A DNA stretch of 64,000 bases from Streptomyces griseiscabiei (GCF_020010925.1 NZ_JAGJBZ010000005.1:186001-250000), one strand, 5' to 3'. Shown: positions 33,099-42,825, counted from the first letter of the stretch. Translations and numbers: made by a program. Notes: generated by a model from the letters alone, not told the origin.

Positions 33099-33569
33099 TT
33101 ATCGCGGCGGGACGGTCTGACGGTAGAAGACCTTGGTGTCCCGCGGTGTCGCGCCGAGGGCCTCATAGAACTTCAGGGCTTCGGGGTTGTCTCGGTCGGC
33201 CGTCCATTCGATCCGGCTGCATCCGAGCTGGGCGGCAACCTCGTGAAGTTGCGCCATCAGGGCACTTGCCACTCCGTGACGGCGGTGGGCGTCTCGTACG
33301 AACAGCTCCTTGAGGTACAGCGAGTGGCTGTCACCGGCGGCCGGCCAGAGCAGCGAGAAGGAGGCCATCCCGACTACGTCGCCGCCGATGCGCGCCAGAA
33401 GGACGGTCGCTGCCGGGTGCGGTCCGAAGAGCATGTCCCGCAGCCGGCCGGCACGATCGGACAGTTCCCCTTCGACTGCCCCGCCGTAGTACTGCTCGAT
33501 CTCTGCTACGAGTTCCGCGATGCACGTCACGTCGGCCGACTCGGCACTCGACACGGTGAGTTCGCTCAT
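33099..33569 (-). CDS. GNAT acetyltransferase
   Basis: A 156-residue GNAT. The acetyl-CoA loop RRHGVASALM is near residues 96-105, preceded by LYLKELFVRDA and followed by the C-terminal NPEALKFYEALG. The substrate is unknown; the build resembles amine acetyltransferases. Its ATG overlaps the stop of the second regulator (ATGA), so the two are co-translated. Confidence 0.88.
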   Translation of the reverse strand: MSELTVSSAESADVTCIAELVAEIEQYYGGAVEGELSDRAGRLRDMLFGPHPAATVLLARIGGDVVGMASFSLLWPAAGDSHSLYLKELFVRDAHRRHGVASALMAQLHEVAAQLGCSRIEWTADRDNPEALKFYEALGATPRDTKVFYRQTVPPR

Positions 33570-34834
33570 GACGCCTTTCCTTCGTGGTCGGCAGCAGTGC
33601 GCTGCTGGAGTGGGGCAAGCACATCGCGGAGCATTCGGACGGGCCGGGGGCTGCTAGGGAGGGTGGAGAGCAGCCCTTCAAGTTGGCAGGCCCTGGTCAA
33701 GATAATCCCGGAGCGGTGCTGCGCCGGGAGCTTCCGAAGGATCTCCGCCGTGCTGTCGGCGGCTGCGTCCGCCTCTCCGTCCAGGAGCAGGCACACAGCG
33801 GCGTCCAGGTCGATCAGGGCCCTGTCGAGGTGTTCGTCCGCCGGATAGAGCTGGAGCGCTCGCTGCTGCGCTTCCCGGGCGCGGTCCGTCTGACCGAGGT
33901 GGGTGAGTACGTTGCCCTGGTGGAAGCGCAGCTGGGCCTCGTTGTAGCCGAAGGCAGACTCGGAGGTGTCGTCTCCGTCCAGATGAGCCAGCGCATTCTC
34001 TGCCCGGCCGAGGGCGGCCTCGGCTTCGCGGCGGTCTCCCATGACAGCGTGAGCCCGAGCTTCCAGCGGAGCGGACAGGGCGGCGCCGACGGTGGGCTGG
34101 GCACTGACGGTTTGGGCCCGGCGGGCGGCGCGGGCCGCTCCGGTGAGATCGCCGGAGTAGAACAGCGCATACGCCCCTTCGGCGAGGATCCACGCTCGGA
34201 CATCGCTGTCCGCGGCTTCCTCCGCTGCGACCCTGGCGACGCGCAGCCAGGCATTCGCCTGATGATCATCGCCTTGGCGGACCAGGACAAGGCACATGAG
34301 CCCGGCCATCTGGGCGGAAAACCTTGTGAGGCGACGCATAGCTCCAAGCGATTGCCGCTGGTCGAGCGCCCTGCTGAGTGCGTCGAGATCGCGGCGTAAA
34401 TCCCGCAGGAGGTCGCCCTCGGGACGGAACCGGGTGGCCCGGCCGTGCCAGGCCACCGTCTCCTCCCACGATGCGAGTCCGGCCTCGTTTATGTGTCCGC
34501 TGGTCAGAGTTCCTTCGAGTCTCCGGCGGACGGCTTCAGCCTGGTCCGGCTCCTCGGCGGGGCCCTCATCGGACTGGGCGAAGACCTGTCCAACGGGAAT
34601 GCCGAAGAGGTACTCGACGACTCGGGCGGTGTCCGGGCGAGGGCCCCGCTCCGTGAGGTCGCCCTTCATCCATCGGTCGAAGGTTCGGCGCGACATCGGA
34701 ACGGTGGCAAGGCGGGGGTCTCTGTCTCGTTCGGCCAGTTCCTCGCAGGCACGCTTCCACTGGATGCAGAAGGCCTCATACGTCCAGCGCCGCTCTTGCA
34801 CGATGGTGCGGAAGTTTGTGGTGCGCGCTGGCAT
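33566..34834 (-). CDS. Regulator-like protein, paralogue 2 (shared N-domain plus TPR)
   Basis: A 422-residue protein. The N-terminal 80 residues are nearly the same as those of the gene at 31660-32988 (FRTIVQERRWTYEAFCIQWKRA, MSRRTFDRWMKG, VEYLFG), followed by TPR-like helices (ADSDVRAWILAEGAYALFYSG). AAGGAGGG lies seven bases before the ATG. Coupled to a GNAT gene. Confidence 0.8.
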   Translation of the reverse strand: MPARTTNFRTIVQERRWTYEAFCIQWKRACEELAERDRDPRLATVPMSRRTFDRWMKGDLTERGPRPDTARVVEYLFGIPVGQVFAQSDEGPAEEPDQAEAVRRRLEGTLTSGHINEAGLASWEETVAWHGRATRFRPEGDLLRDLRRDLDALSRALDQRQSLGAMRRLTRFSAQMAGLMCLVLVRQGDDHQANAWLRVARVAAEEAADSDVRAWILAEGAYALFYSGDLTGAARAARRAQTVSAQPTVGAALSAPLEARAHAVMGDRREAEAALGRAENALAHLDGDDTSESAFGYNEAQLRFHQGNVLTHLGQTDRAREAQQRALQLYPADEHLDRALIDLDAAVCLLLDGEADAAADSTAEILRKLPAQHRSGIILTRACQLEGLLSTLPSSPRPVRMLRDVLAPLQQRTAADHEGKAS

Positions 34835-34847
34835 CGCAGGTCCCTCC

Positions 34848-35330
34848 TTACTGGCTCTCGGCTGAGCGCAAGGGCTGAGTGAACTGAAGGGTCGGTACTG
34901 CGTGGCGGCCGAGCTTGGGCCTGGTCATGAGCGGGTCGGTAACTTCCACGACGAACAGCTCCGAGATGAACTGCACGCGCCCTCCTAGAAGGTGACTGGT
35001 CCTCCCCTCCGCGGCCTGACCTTTGAGCCCGACCGCGACGTGGATATGGGGGGCCAGGGCGTCGCCTTCTTCTTCCCAGGCGATCGTTCCGCTGCCGAGC
35101 GCCTCCAGCGTCGAGTACTCCGTGGCGGCCCAGACCGGCGCACTGGGGTCCTCGATCGGATCGCAGGTGCCGACCAACTGCACGGAATGGAAGCCGCCAA
35201 GGAACATAGGGATGTAGGCGGAGCGGATCCCGTACTCGGTGCAGAACGCTCCGAGCTGCGGGAGGAAGTCGTCCCCGTCGTCGAAGGCGACGCCGAAGGT
35301 CCGGCCGATGGTCAGTGGGGTGGCACGCAT
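34848..35330 (-). CDS. PPC/DUF296 domain protein
   Basis: A 160-residue single PPC domain. The core is readable: FCTEYGIRSAYIPMFLGGF, then PHIHVAVGLKGQAAEGRTSHLLGG, with the metal-binding His pair. Bacterial members are small trimeric proteins of unknown role, sometimes fused to DNA-binding modules in plants. The stop is TAA. It is followed after 13 bases by the second regulator gene. Confidence 0.82.
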   Translation of the reverse strand: MRATPLTIGRTFGVAFDDGDDFLPQLGAFCTEYGIRSAYIPMFLGGFHSVQLVGTCDPIEDPSAPVWAATEYSTLEALGSGTIAWEEEGDALAPHIHVAVGLKGQAAEGRTSHLLGGRVQFISELFVVEVTDPLMTRPKLGRHAVPTLQFTQPLRSAESQ

Positions 35331-35357
35331 CAGGTTGACGTCTCCAGGTGGCCGGGA

Positions 35358-36341
35358 TCAGGCGAAGGCGGCGGCAATGCCATTGCGGTCGCTGCCGGCG
35401 CGAAGGTGGGCGAGAAGGAGGAGCCGCGCCTTGTACGGGTCGAGGTCTCTGGCGGCAACCAGCCCGCGGCGCAGCAGATCGCGCTCCGAGCCGGGGAAAC
35501 CATAGGTGTTGCGGGTGGTGCTGCCGGCTCCGGTGCGCGACGCGAAGACGACGGGGATCTGTTCGGCCATCTTCTCCAGCGGGTCGGCCCAGGTCTCCGG
35601 AACGTGTCCTGCGCCGAATGCGGCGATGACTACGCCGTCGAAACGGTCACCGAGACCTTGGAGCAGCTCTCCGTCGTCCCCGAGGCCTGCGGTGATGAGA
35701 GCGACGCGTGCGGGCCTGAGCAGGGGCAGCGGCACGTGCTGTTGCGGAGCGGGCGTCAGAAGGAGACGAGGTGCACCTTCGGTGATGTACCCGATCGGCC
35801 CGGTGTGCGGCGATGCGAATGCTCCCGGAGCGGTTGCGTGCTCCTTGCGTACGAACCTGCCGGCGTGAATACGGTCCGAGAACACGACAAGGCACCCCAT
35901 TCCACGACTGCCAGCGCTGGCGGCCGTCTGCACGGCCGCCAGCAGGTTCGCCGGACCGTCCGCACTGGGCATGGAGTGATGCCTCATCGCCCCGGTGACG
36001 ACCACGGGCGCCTGACCCGTATGGAAGAGGTCGAGGAGGTAGGCCGTCTCCTCGATCGTGTCGGTGCCCTGCGTCACGACGAATCCCGAAGCGCCTTCTT
36101 GCTCGCGCTCGGCGATCACCTGCGCAAGTGCCGCAATGTCGTCTACCGACAGCGACGCTCCTGGCTTCTTCAAGACGTCGGTGAAGCTGAGAGACACGTC
36201 CGAACCGGACAGTTCGGGAACGGCGGCCAGGAGGTCGGCCGCACCCAGCTGGGGCTTCACACCCTGCATCTCGTCGCTGGAAGGCGCCATAGCGATGGTG
36301 CCGCCCAAGGCGAGCAGGTGAACTTCCGGACGGTGTGACAC
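35358..36341 (-). CDS. L-asparaginase/glutaminase family amidohydrolase
   Basis: A 327-residue protein. Both catalytic threonine motifs are intact: LALGGTIAM with T15 near the N terminus, and VTQGTDTIEE with the second Thr and Asp-Lys pair region. No signal peptide is present, so a cytoplasmic enzyme is expected. GTG 36341 is chosen because the family starts directly at the GGTI strand; upstream in-frame sequence is Arg/Pro-rich. It is followed by the PPC-domain gene. Confidence 0.9.
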   Translation of the reverse strand: MSHRPEVHLLALGGTIAMAPSSDEMQGVKPQLGAADLLAAVPELSGSDVSLSFTDVLKKPGASLSVDDIAALAQVIAEREQEGASGFVVTQGTDTIEETAYLLDLFHTGQAPVVVTGAMRHHSMPSADGPANLLAAVQTAASAGSRGMGCLVVFSDRIHAGRFVRKEHATAPGAFASPHTGPIGYITEGAPRLLLTPAPQQHVPLPLLRPARVALITAGLGDDGELLQGLGDRFDGVVIAAFGAGHVPETWADPLEKMAEQIPVVFASRTGAGSTTRNTYGFPGSERDLLRRGLVAARDLDPYKARLLLLAHLRAGSDRNGIAAAFA

Positions 36342-36373
36342 AGGGCAGCGCCTTTCGAGGGGAACGGGAGGAC

Positions 36374-37891
36374 CTAGTTCGCCAGGTCTCCGACGAAGCG
36401 AAGTGTGGATTCGAGCTCGTCGAGGGCGATCAGGCGGCTCCGAGGGCGGATCATCCTGGCAACGCCCTGTTCGCCAAGTGACCGGCAGCGGTGTGTCAGC
36501 CAGGCCCAATCGAGCCCGAGGTATGAGGCAAGAGCCTGAAGGCGCTCAGGGGAGGTCGCGCCGGACGCCACGCTGTGGCGTGCCGCGTGGCCGGCAGCGT
36601 CGGCGTAGTCACGCATCGACGCATGACTGCTGCTGGTGGCGGCCTGCCAGATTCCCTCGGTACGAACCCAGTTGGCGATGACCGCGCGCTGGCCCGGGAC
36701 GAGGACAAATCCGTCGACGGTCGTCATTTCTGGCTCGTCGCTGATATGCACCTTGACGCGGTGCATCTCCATCAACGCGATGGACAGGAACAGGAGGATG
36801 AGTTCGTACGGCTCGCTCTCCTTGACCGCGGCCTCGGGCAGGCAGAAGGTGCGGCTGACCTCTCGGCCCGGCTGGGTGGCGAAGCGGTCTTCGATCTCAC
36901 GTAGGTACTGGTGCTTGTGGGCCCAGAGGAGCCATCCAACGGAGGACTCGCCGTACTGCTCGCGTGTCCAGAAGACGGGGAGGCTCGAGGCGTCAGCAAG
37001 ATGGCGGGTGATGTGCCGGTAGCAGAAGTAGGAGCCGATCCAAGCCGCGCCGACTGCCGTCAGGCCCGGGATCGAAGCGCGGCTTGGCGCGGTCCGCGGG
37101 AGGGCCAGGTAGGTGTTGAGCGCGTCGTGCTCGGCGTGGATCAGCTGATCGTCCGCGAGGAGGGCGTCGTCGGTGTTCGCGATGGCCCAGATGATCCCGT
37201 ACGTCAGATCGTCGAGGCGATGAGCGTCGGGCACGACCAGGTTGAAGTCGGCACCGGGTTCGATGGGGAGCTGGCTTCGGGCCGTCAGGGCGTCCAGGAC
37301 GAACACCTGGTGTTCCGCGTCGTTGGTGTGAGTGCCTAAGACGAGCCCGCGCCGTACCGGGCGGAGAAACTCCTTGAGCTGCTCGGGCTCAGTGACCGGC
37401 AGGCGGGCGCTGCTGCCACGGAAATCCGCTACCAGAAGGTGAACCGCCAGGGATGTGCCGTCGAACACACGTCGACCGTCGAGCTCCCACGTGTCCCCTC
37501 CACGGCCGGCGGCCGCAGTAAGCGACAGGCGAGATGTGGCCCATCTGGCCTCGATGTTTTGGGCGGCCCGGATCTGTTCTGGTCCTGCCGGCACGGCCGC
37601 CGGGCGCAGGACGGCCGGTGCGGGCCGGAAGAGTTCCTCTGCTGCAAAGCCGAACAGTTGCTCAAGCACGCGGCAGGTGTCGGGGCGCGGAAGGCCACAC
37701 CATGTTCCCGTGAACCAGCGATCGAACGTACGTCGGGCAACGGTGACCGGCCTCGGCCTTCGCAACGGGTGATCCAACATGGCGGCCGAGGCCGCCTTGT
37801 CGAAGTGGATCGCGAAGGTCTCCCAGGTGGTCCACCGTCGCTCCTGGCACAGGACGCGAAACAGGGTAGGAGCAGCGGCCGTGCGTGACAT
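36374..37891 (-). CDS. Regulator-like protein, paralogue 3 (shared N-domain)
   Basis: A 505-residue protein. The first 90 residues correspond to the domain in the two preceding regulators (LFRVLCQERRWTTWETFAIHF, VARRTFDRWFTG, LEQLFGFAAEELF). The remaining 400 residues are not TPR-like. They include HITRHLADASS, a long helical region and VKVHISDEPEMTTVDGFVLVPG; no family was recognised. GGAGG lies upstream of the ATG. Confidence 0.72.
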   Translation of the reverse strand: MSRTAAAPTLFRVLCQERRWTTWETFAIHFDKAASAAMLDHPLRRPRPVTVARRTFDRWFTGTWCGLPRPDTCRVLEQLFGFAAEELFRPAPAVLRPAAVPAGPEQIRAAQNIEARWATSRLSLTAAAGRGGDTWELDGRRVFDGTSLAVHLLVADFRGSSARLPVTEPEQLKEFLRPVRRGLVLGTHTNDAEHQVFVLDALTARSQLPIEPGADFNLVVPDAHRLDDLTYGIIWAIANTDDALLADDQLIHAEHDALNTYLALPRTAPSRASIPGLTAVGAAWIGSYFCYRHITRHLADASSLPVFWTREQYGESSVGWLLWAHKHQYLREIEDRFATQPGREVSRTFCLPEAAVKESEPYELILLFLSIALMEMHRVKVHISDEPEMTTVDGFVLVPGQRAVIANWVRTEGIWQAATSSSHASMRDYADAAGHAARHSVASGATSPERLQALASYLGLDWAWLTHRCRSLGEQGVARMIRPRSRLIALDELESTLRFVGDLAN

Positions 37892-38132
37892 GATTGCGGC
37901 CTCCGTCCCGGGCCTGCAGCCTTATTGAGGCTCCGGAGCGCATCACGCTCGGGAGCAGCTCTGCAGGGGAGCGTCTGTACTTGAGCAGGGGCATATGCCA
38001 CGGGGTGCTACCGAGGCGACACGCGTCGTGACGTAGCCAGGATGCCGGTTGCGGCCCTCCCAGGCAATGTGTCTGGGCACATTGAACCCAAGAAGGTTGT
38101 TCCGCGGCCGGACAGACGGCACACTGGCGGCC

Positions 38133-39011
38133 ATGGCGCCGACGAACGAGGTGCCGGCCTCGGTATTTCGCAGGGAACTCGGCCTCAGGCTGAAGGACTT
38201 GCGCAAGGAGTCCGGCCTCACCCTGGCAGAGGTAGGAAAGCTCGTTGGTGTCCACCACGGGCACCTGAGCCGGATCGAGCGGGGACAGCGCGCCACCACC
38301 GAGAGGTTGGTCCAGGACCTGCTCGACAAGGCCTACACCGACCTTGTGACGGACGTCAGCCGAATGCAGATCCTCGACCTCGTGCGAGCCGACTCAGTTA
38401 AGGAAGAGCCCCACCCACGGCACAGAGCTCTGCTGGCCAGCACGCAGATTGGTGGGTACCTCCGACTCGAACGGAGCGCGCGGAAGCTCAAAGCCTATGA
38501 ACTGGCGCTTGTGACTGGCCTCCTGCAGACGGACGAGTATGCCGAGGCTGTGATCCGCCCGATGCGTCCCGACCTGACTGCCGGTGAGGTCCGCGCCCTT
38601 GTCAAGGTACGGATGAAGCGACAGGAGTGGCTGCTCGGCGCCGACGGAGCCACTCTCGAAGCTGTCATCGATGAGGCCGCTCTGCGACGTCCTGTAGGGC
38701 CGCCCGACCTCATGAAGCGCCAGATGGAGCACCTCCTCAGCATGGCAGAGCATGACCGCGTCTCGGTCCGGCTGCTCCCGCTGGAGACAGGCGTCCACGC
38801 TGGTCTGTACGGATCGTTCATGGTCATGGACTTCCCTGCGCCCAACCCGAGCATCGTCTGGGTTGAGGGTCTGGCCCACTCCTTGTACTTCGAGGACCGG
38901 GAACGTGTAGAACCCTACGACGAGGCCTTCAACGGCCTTTGCAAGAAGGCACTTCCGCCTGCGGAAGCTGTCAGCCGCATCGAGAAAGTGATCAAGGAGC
39001 TACACCAGTGA
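38133..39011 (+). CDS. XRE-family regulator with DUF5753
   Basis: A 292-residue protein. The HTH spans residues 12-65 (LRLKDLRKESGLTLAEVGKLVGVHHGHLSRIERGQ). The DUF5753 ligand-like domain follows (ALVTGLLQTDEYAEAV, then PVGPPDLMKRQMEHLL). ATG 38133 is the first sensible start; it has only a weak GGCGG upstream. Its end overlaps the DUF397 gene as GTGA, the standard Streptomyces pair that includes BldB relatives. Confidence 0.92.
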   Translation: MAPTNEVPASVFRRELGLRLKDLRKESGLTLAEVGKLVGVHHGHLSRIERGQRATTERLVQDLLDKAYTDLVTDVSRMQILDLVRADSVKEEPHPRHRALLASTQIGGYLRLERSARKLKAYELALVTGLLQTDEYAEAVIRPMRPDLTAGEVRALVKVRMKRQEWLLGADGATLEAVIDEAALRRPVGPPDLMKRQMEHLLSMAEHDRVSVRLLPLETGVHAGLYGSFMVMDFPAPNPSIVWVEGLAHSLYFEDRERVEPYDEAFNGLCKKALPPAEAVSRIEKVIKELHQ

Positions 39012-39268
39012 GTAGCACGTCCCCTGCCGGGACTAATGAGTTCTCCAAGCCCGCCGCCGCCGAACTCGACCTCACGGCGGTCACGTGGAAGACGACCTCC
39101 TTCACCGGGGGCAACGACAACTGCTTCGAGTTCGGCCGCGCCGGCGAGTGGATCGTCGTACGTGACACCTTCCGCCGGGAGGACGCCCCCCAGGTGTACT
39201 CGAAGGGAGAACTGAAGGCCCTCATCGACGGCGCGATCGCCGGCGACCTGGACTACCTCCTGGCGTGA
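39008..39268 (+). CDS. DUF397 small protein
   Basis: 86 residues from GTG 39008. The DUF397 core is plain: VTWKTTSFTGGNDNCFEFG and IVVRDTF. In paired systems this protein antagonises or tunes the XRE regulator and has been likened to an antitoxin or co-regulator. A terminator hairpin follows 20 bases later. Confidence 0.92.
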   Translation: MSSTSPAGTNEFSKPAAAELDLTAVTWKTTSFTGGNDNCFEFGRAGEWIVVRDTFRREDAPQVYSKGELKALIDGAIAGDLDYLLA

Positions 39269-39288
39269 GGCAAAGCAGATGAAGACCG

Positions 39289-39321
39289 GCGGCTGGCCTC
39301 ATGGGTGCTGAGGCCAGCCGC
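39289..39321. terminator. Hairpin after the DUF397 gene
   Basis: GCGGCTGGCCTCA (39289-39301) pairs perfectly with TGAGGCCAGCCGC (39309-39321) around a seven-base loop. It lies between the DUF397 gene and the convergent amidase. Confidence 0.85.
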
Positions 39322-39466
39322 TGTGATGTGCATCCCCGATCTGTTCGCCTCTATGCAGACCACATGGCTTCGTAGTTGAGTGCGGCAGTCAGTCGGAGGT
39401 GTCCGCAAGAGCCGGGCCCTCGGTCTCGGGTCTCGGCCTATCGGCGGACGGGACAGCGGACCAGCG

Positions 39467-41038
39467 TCAGACTGTGAATGCAGGAGGTTGGGTCGGCTTG
39501 GGCAGTCGCCGTGCTAGTTGCTGGGCTGCGTTGAGGACGGTGCGCTCACCCAAGTAGGGGCCGATGATCTGGATGGCCAGTGGCAGTCCGGTGCGGGTGA
39601 CGCCGGCGGGGAGGACCAGGGAGGGAAGGCCGACGGGGCTGGTGAGGTTGAGCCAGCTGGTCTGGTCGTAGAAGGAGCGCTTCTGGCCGTCGACGGTGAT
39701 GTACCGCTGTGGAGCCGGGGTTTTCGTCTGGTCGGGGACTGCGGCAGTGGGCGTGGCCGGGGTGATGAGGATGTCGTGCTCGTCGAAGTAGGTGTCCCAG
39801 GTTGCCCGGAGCTTCTGGCGTGCTTCGTCGGCGACGCACCAGTCGCGGTGGCGCATGGTCCGTGAGTGCAGGTACAGGCCGCTCGGGTCGTCGGCGGGGA
39901 TCTTCTCGGCCGTCGCGACGTCGGCCGCGAAGGCTTCGTCGGTGGCGGTGGCCGAGGCCGTGGCGTACATCAGGCGCTGGAACAGCTTGTCGCTCTCGGT
40001 GAAGTCGACGGGCCTGGTGGAGTCGTCGACTGTGGCGCCGAGACCGCGTACGAGGTCGGCGACCTGGCCGAGGAGAGCGCGGGTGTCGGCGTCAACGCGG
40101 CAGTACGCGTCGTCGGCCCAGATGCCGACCCGGTACTGGCCGAGCTTCGTCTTGGCCGGGGCCGGCAGGTCGATCTTCCAGCCAGGCCGGTCTGCGGGGG
40201 AGGGGGCTGCGATGACGTCCAGGAGGAGGCTGAGGTCCTCGACGGTGCGGGCGATCGGGCCGAGGGTGATCATGTCGCTGCTGGTGGCCCAGCCGGGCAG
40301 GCGGGGGATGTGACCGCGGGTGGGCACGATCGGGCTGGGGCCGCGGGAGGTGCGCAGGGCGTAGACCCCGCAGTACGCGGCGGGAAGGCGCAGCGAGCCG
40401 GCGAGGTCGGAGCCGATTTCGAGGCTGGTGAACCCTGCGGCGACAGCGGCTGCCGGGCCGCCGGAGGAGCCGCCGGCGGTCTTGGTGGCGTCGAAGGGGT
40501 TCGAGGTCGTGCCGAATAGGGGGTTCGACGTCTGAATGTCCTGGCACATGGTCGGCACATTCGTGTGGCCGATGATGATCGCGCCGGCGTCGCGGAGGAG
40601 CGCGATGACGTCGGCGTCGCGGTCGGGAACGTGGTCGGTCAGGGCGGGGGATCCGCAGGTGGTGCGGATCCCTTCGACCTCGAGGGCGTCCTTCACTGTC
40701 ATCGGCAGGCCGTGGAGTGGGCCGAGCGTCTTGCCGGTCGAGGCGAGATGGCGGTCGGCCTTGTCGGCAGCCGCGCGGGCGCCGTCGGCGTCGAGGGTGA
40801 CGACGGCGTTCACCTGCGGGTTCGCCTTGGCGATGTGTTTGAGGTGCTGCTCCAGCAGCTCGCGGCTGGTGATCCGGCGCTCACGCAGAGCGGCAAGCTG
40901 CTCGTTCGCGGACCTCGTGCGCATTGGTGCAGTACGCGCGTCTTTGACGGCGCGCTGACGTGCGCTGGCCGGGCTGGTCATGGCGGTTGCCGCGGCGAGG
41001 GCCGTCGCAGCGGCGAGCACGGTCCGACGGAGTATCAC
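39467..41038 (-). CDS. Secreted amidase-signature family protein
   Basis: A 523-residue amidase. An N-terminal RR followed by an Ala-rich hydrophobic stretch and ASA predicts export by Tat or Sec. The Ser-Ser-Lys triad is K116 (MTVKDALE), S192 (AGGSSGG) and the nucleophile S215 (SDLAGSLR). It hydrolyses an amide on the outside of the cell; the substrate is unknown. GTG 41038 has AGGAG seven bases upstream and overlaps the DUF6545 gene's stop, so this enzyme is translated with a membrane protein of the peptidase module. Confidence 0.9.
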   Translation of the reverse strand: MILRRTVLAAATALAAATAMTSPASARQRAVKDARTAPMRTRSANEQLAALRERRITSRELLEQHLKHIAKANPQVNAVVTLDADGARAAADKADRHLASTGKTLGPLHGLPMTVKDALEVEGIRTTCGSPALTDHVPDRDADVIALLRDAGAIIIGHTNVPTMCQDIQTSNPLFGTTSNPFDATKTAGGSSGGPAAAVAAGFTSLEIGSDLAGSLRLPAAYCGVYALRTSRGPSPIVPTRGHIPRLPGWATSSDMITLGPIARTVEDLSLLLDVIAAPSPADRPGWKIDLPAPAKTKLGQYRVGIWADDAYCRVDADTRALLGQVADLVRGLGATVDDSTRPVDFTESDKLFQRLMYATASATATDEAFAADVATAEKIPADDPSGLYLHSRTMRHRDWCVADEARQKLRATWDTYFDEHDILITPATPTAAVPDQTKTPAPQRYITVDGQKRSFYDQTSWLNLTSPVGLPSLVLPAGVTRTGLPLAIQIIGPYLGERTVLNAAQQLARRLPKPTQPPAFTV

Positions 41039-42255
41039 GTACGGGCTCCTGATGTGGTGCTGGTGGGATCGGTGGCGGTTGCTTCTGTCCGGGGCGCGGT
41101 GAAGAACTCTGCGACGCGTTCGAGGTGGTGGAGCTCGTCCTCGTAGGCGGGCAAGGACAGGTTCGAGTCGGCGTAGTCCGCCGGGGCGTCGACTGCCGTG
41201 TCCTCGGCGAGGCGCACGAGGGCCGCGCTGATCTGGTCGGCGGTGACGGCCGCTGCCAGCTCGTCGCCGGTGAGCCCTTCACGCTGACGCCGGGCTTCGG
41301 ACTCAATGAGTACCGCGGGGTCCAGGTAACGGCGGAGCAGCTTCTGGCCGTGGCGGATCTCGGTGCTACGACGCAGCAGGGGGAAGTTGACGCTGCGGCC
41401 CTGGAGGATGGCTTCGTGCTGCCGGTCCGGCTGGAGGAGGGCGATGCCTGGGTTGGCCTGGGTGAGGGCGGCCCACAGATGCCGCAGCCGCCGGTAGGTG
41501 AGGTGTGTGTTGATCCAGTTGCGGAGCGAGGACAGGCGCAGGGCCAGTGTCGGCAGGAAATAACCGATTTGGGTCAAGGTGGCGCCCACGTCGCCGCAGA
41601 TCCAGGCGTATGGGTCGAGGCCCTTCACGCTGAAGTCGAGCATGCCGCCGAACACGCCGGCCATGCGGATCCCGCTGTAGCCGAGGGTGATGGTCGCGCC
41701 GATCGCGACGAGCCGCAGGCCGGTGGAGATCGAGCGGTTCGACGTGGTGCGGGCGTACTTCCAGCAGGACCAGGCGAGGTACACCTCGGCGACGCTGTAC
41801 GCCACCATGTAGAGCAGCAGGTAGGCCTGGAAGTACGGGTCGTGGGCGTAGTACAGCGAGAAGTCCGCGGGGCGCTGCGCTGTGGGGGTCAGCAGGGTGA
41901 AGAGCACCGCCATCGCGGCGATGACGACACCGGCCGCGATGAGCAGGTGCCGGGTACGCCGGCGGGCGGCTTCGACGGGCATGGACCAGTGGGCCAGGAC
42001 GCTGGCCTGCAGCGCCAGGACCAGGACCACGCAGCTCTGGGCGATTGGGACGGCCACGTTCGTGATGCCGAAGAAGCCGTCGATGCGTACCCACACCCAG
42101 GTGATCGACGTGACGTAGCTGAGCGCCGAGAATCCGTAGGTGAAGGCCAGGGCGACCAGTGCGGGGTTGCGCCGGTGCTTGCCCAGGTCGCGGAGCAGGA
42201 GAAGGAACCCGGTGCCGGCGATGGCCAGACAGAGCGGGTGAAGTATGTCTTTCAA
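41035..42255 (-). CDS. DUF6545/MAB_1171c-type integral membrane protein
   Basis: A 406-residue protein. About seven hydrophobic segments occupy residues 5-250; the cytoplasmic tail carries LTYRRLRHLWAALTQANPG, found in this family. Members of this group typically sit next to an ImmA/IrrE-like peptidase and XRE regulator, as here; the transporter label is unproved. A second copy lies at 44801-46081. Module order: XRE, peptidase, this gene, amidase. Confidence 0.8.
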   Translation of the reverse strand: MKDILHPLCLAIAGTGFLLLLRDLGKHRRNPALVALAFTYGFSALSYVTSITWVWVRIDGFFGITNVAVPIAQSCVVLVLALQASVLAHWSMPVEAARRRTRHLLIAAGVVIAAMAVLFTLLTPTAQRPADFSLYYAHDPYFQAYLLLYMVAYSVAEVYLAWSCWKYARTTSNRSISTGLRLVAIGATITLGYSGIRMAGVFGGMLDFSVKGLDPYAWICGDVGATLTQIGYFLPTLALRLSSLRNWINTHLTYRRLRHLWAALTQANPGIALLQPDRQHEAILQGRSVNFPLLRRSTEIRHGQKLLRRYLDPAVLIESEARRQREGLTGDELAAAVTADQISAALVRLAEDTAVDAPADYADSNLSLPAYEDELHHLERVAEFFTAPRTEATATDPTSTTSGART

Positions 42256-42270
42256 GGTGCCTTGTTCCGG

Positions 42271-42825
42271 TCAGCGCAGCAGCGTGCGGGCGATGGGGTC
42301 GTCGGCCTTCGCCGCGCGGGCGGCCGCGGCTCGGGACTTACGGACGTGCTCCTGCAGGAGGGAGCCGATCATCTCGGCTTCGTACTCGTCCGGCTCCGTG
42401 AAGCGGGTGCGGCCGAGGACCAGCTGGGCAGTGGCAGGGTCGATGTCCGTGATGAGGCCGCCGAGGCTGGAGACGTCCAGGGACTTCTTCGAGCCCCGGT
42501 GGCGGAGCATGTGCCCGAACTCGTGGCCGGCGACGACATCCGTGTACGCGGGGCTGACGCCCTCGTCGTAGAAGAGGTAGTCCGCCGTGGCCGTGGCCAT
42601 CCAGGCGCCGCAGGCTGCGGCTGGCTCCAGGGAGTCGGGGTCCGAAAGGTCCGGTGTGAAGGGCATGAGCCGGATCTCGCGGCCAGTGATCTGCTCCATG
42701 AACGGGGCCAGGTCCAGGACGCTGTCGACGGCCGGCAGCTCCAGGCCCTCCACGAAGGCCCGGCTGACCCGTTCGACCTCCGCAGCCTTGTTCACGGTTC
42801 GGCGCGCACGACGGCCATGCCACAT
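42271..42825 (-). CDS. ImmA/IrrE-type metallopeptidase
   Basis: A 184-residue protein. The zinc motif HEFGH is at residues 101-105, preceded by YTDVVAG; a downstream Glu-rich EYEAEMIGSLL may supply the third ligand. Such peptidases inactivate an XRE-type repressor by cleavage; the neighbouring XRE gene is the natural candidate. GAGAGGAA precedes the ATG. Confidence 0.88.
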   Translation of the reverse strand: MWHGRRARRTVNKAAEVERVSRAFVEGLELPAVDSVLDLAPFMEQITGREIRLMPFTPDLSDPDSLEPAAACGAWMATATADYLFYDEGVSPAYTDVVAGHEFGHMLRHRGSKKSLDVSSLGGLITDIDPATAQLVLGRTRFTEPDEYEAEMIGSLLQEHVRKSRAAAARAAKADDPIARTLLR

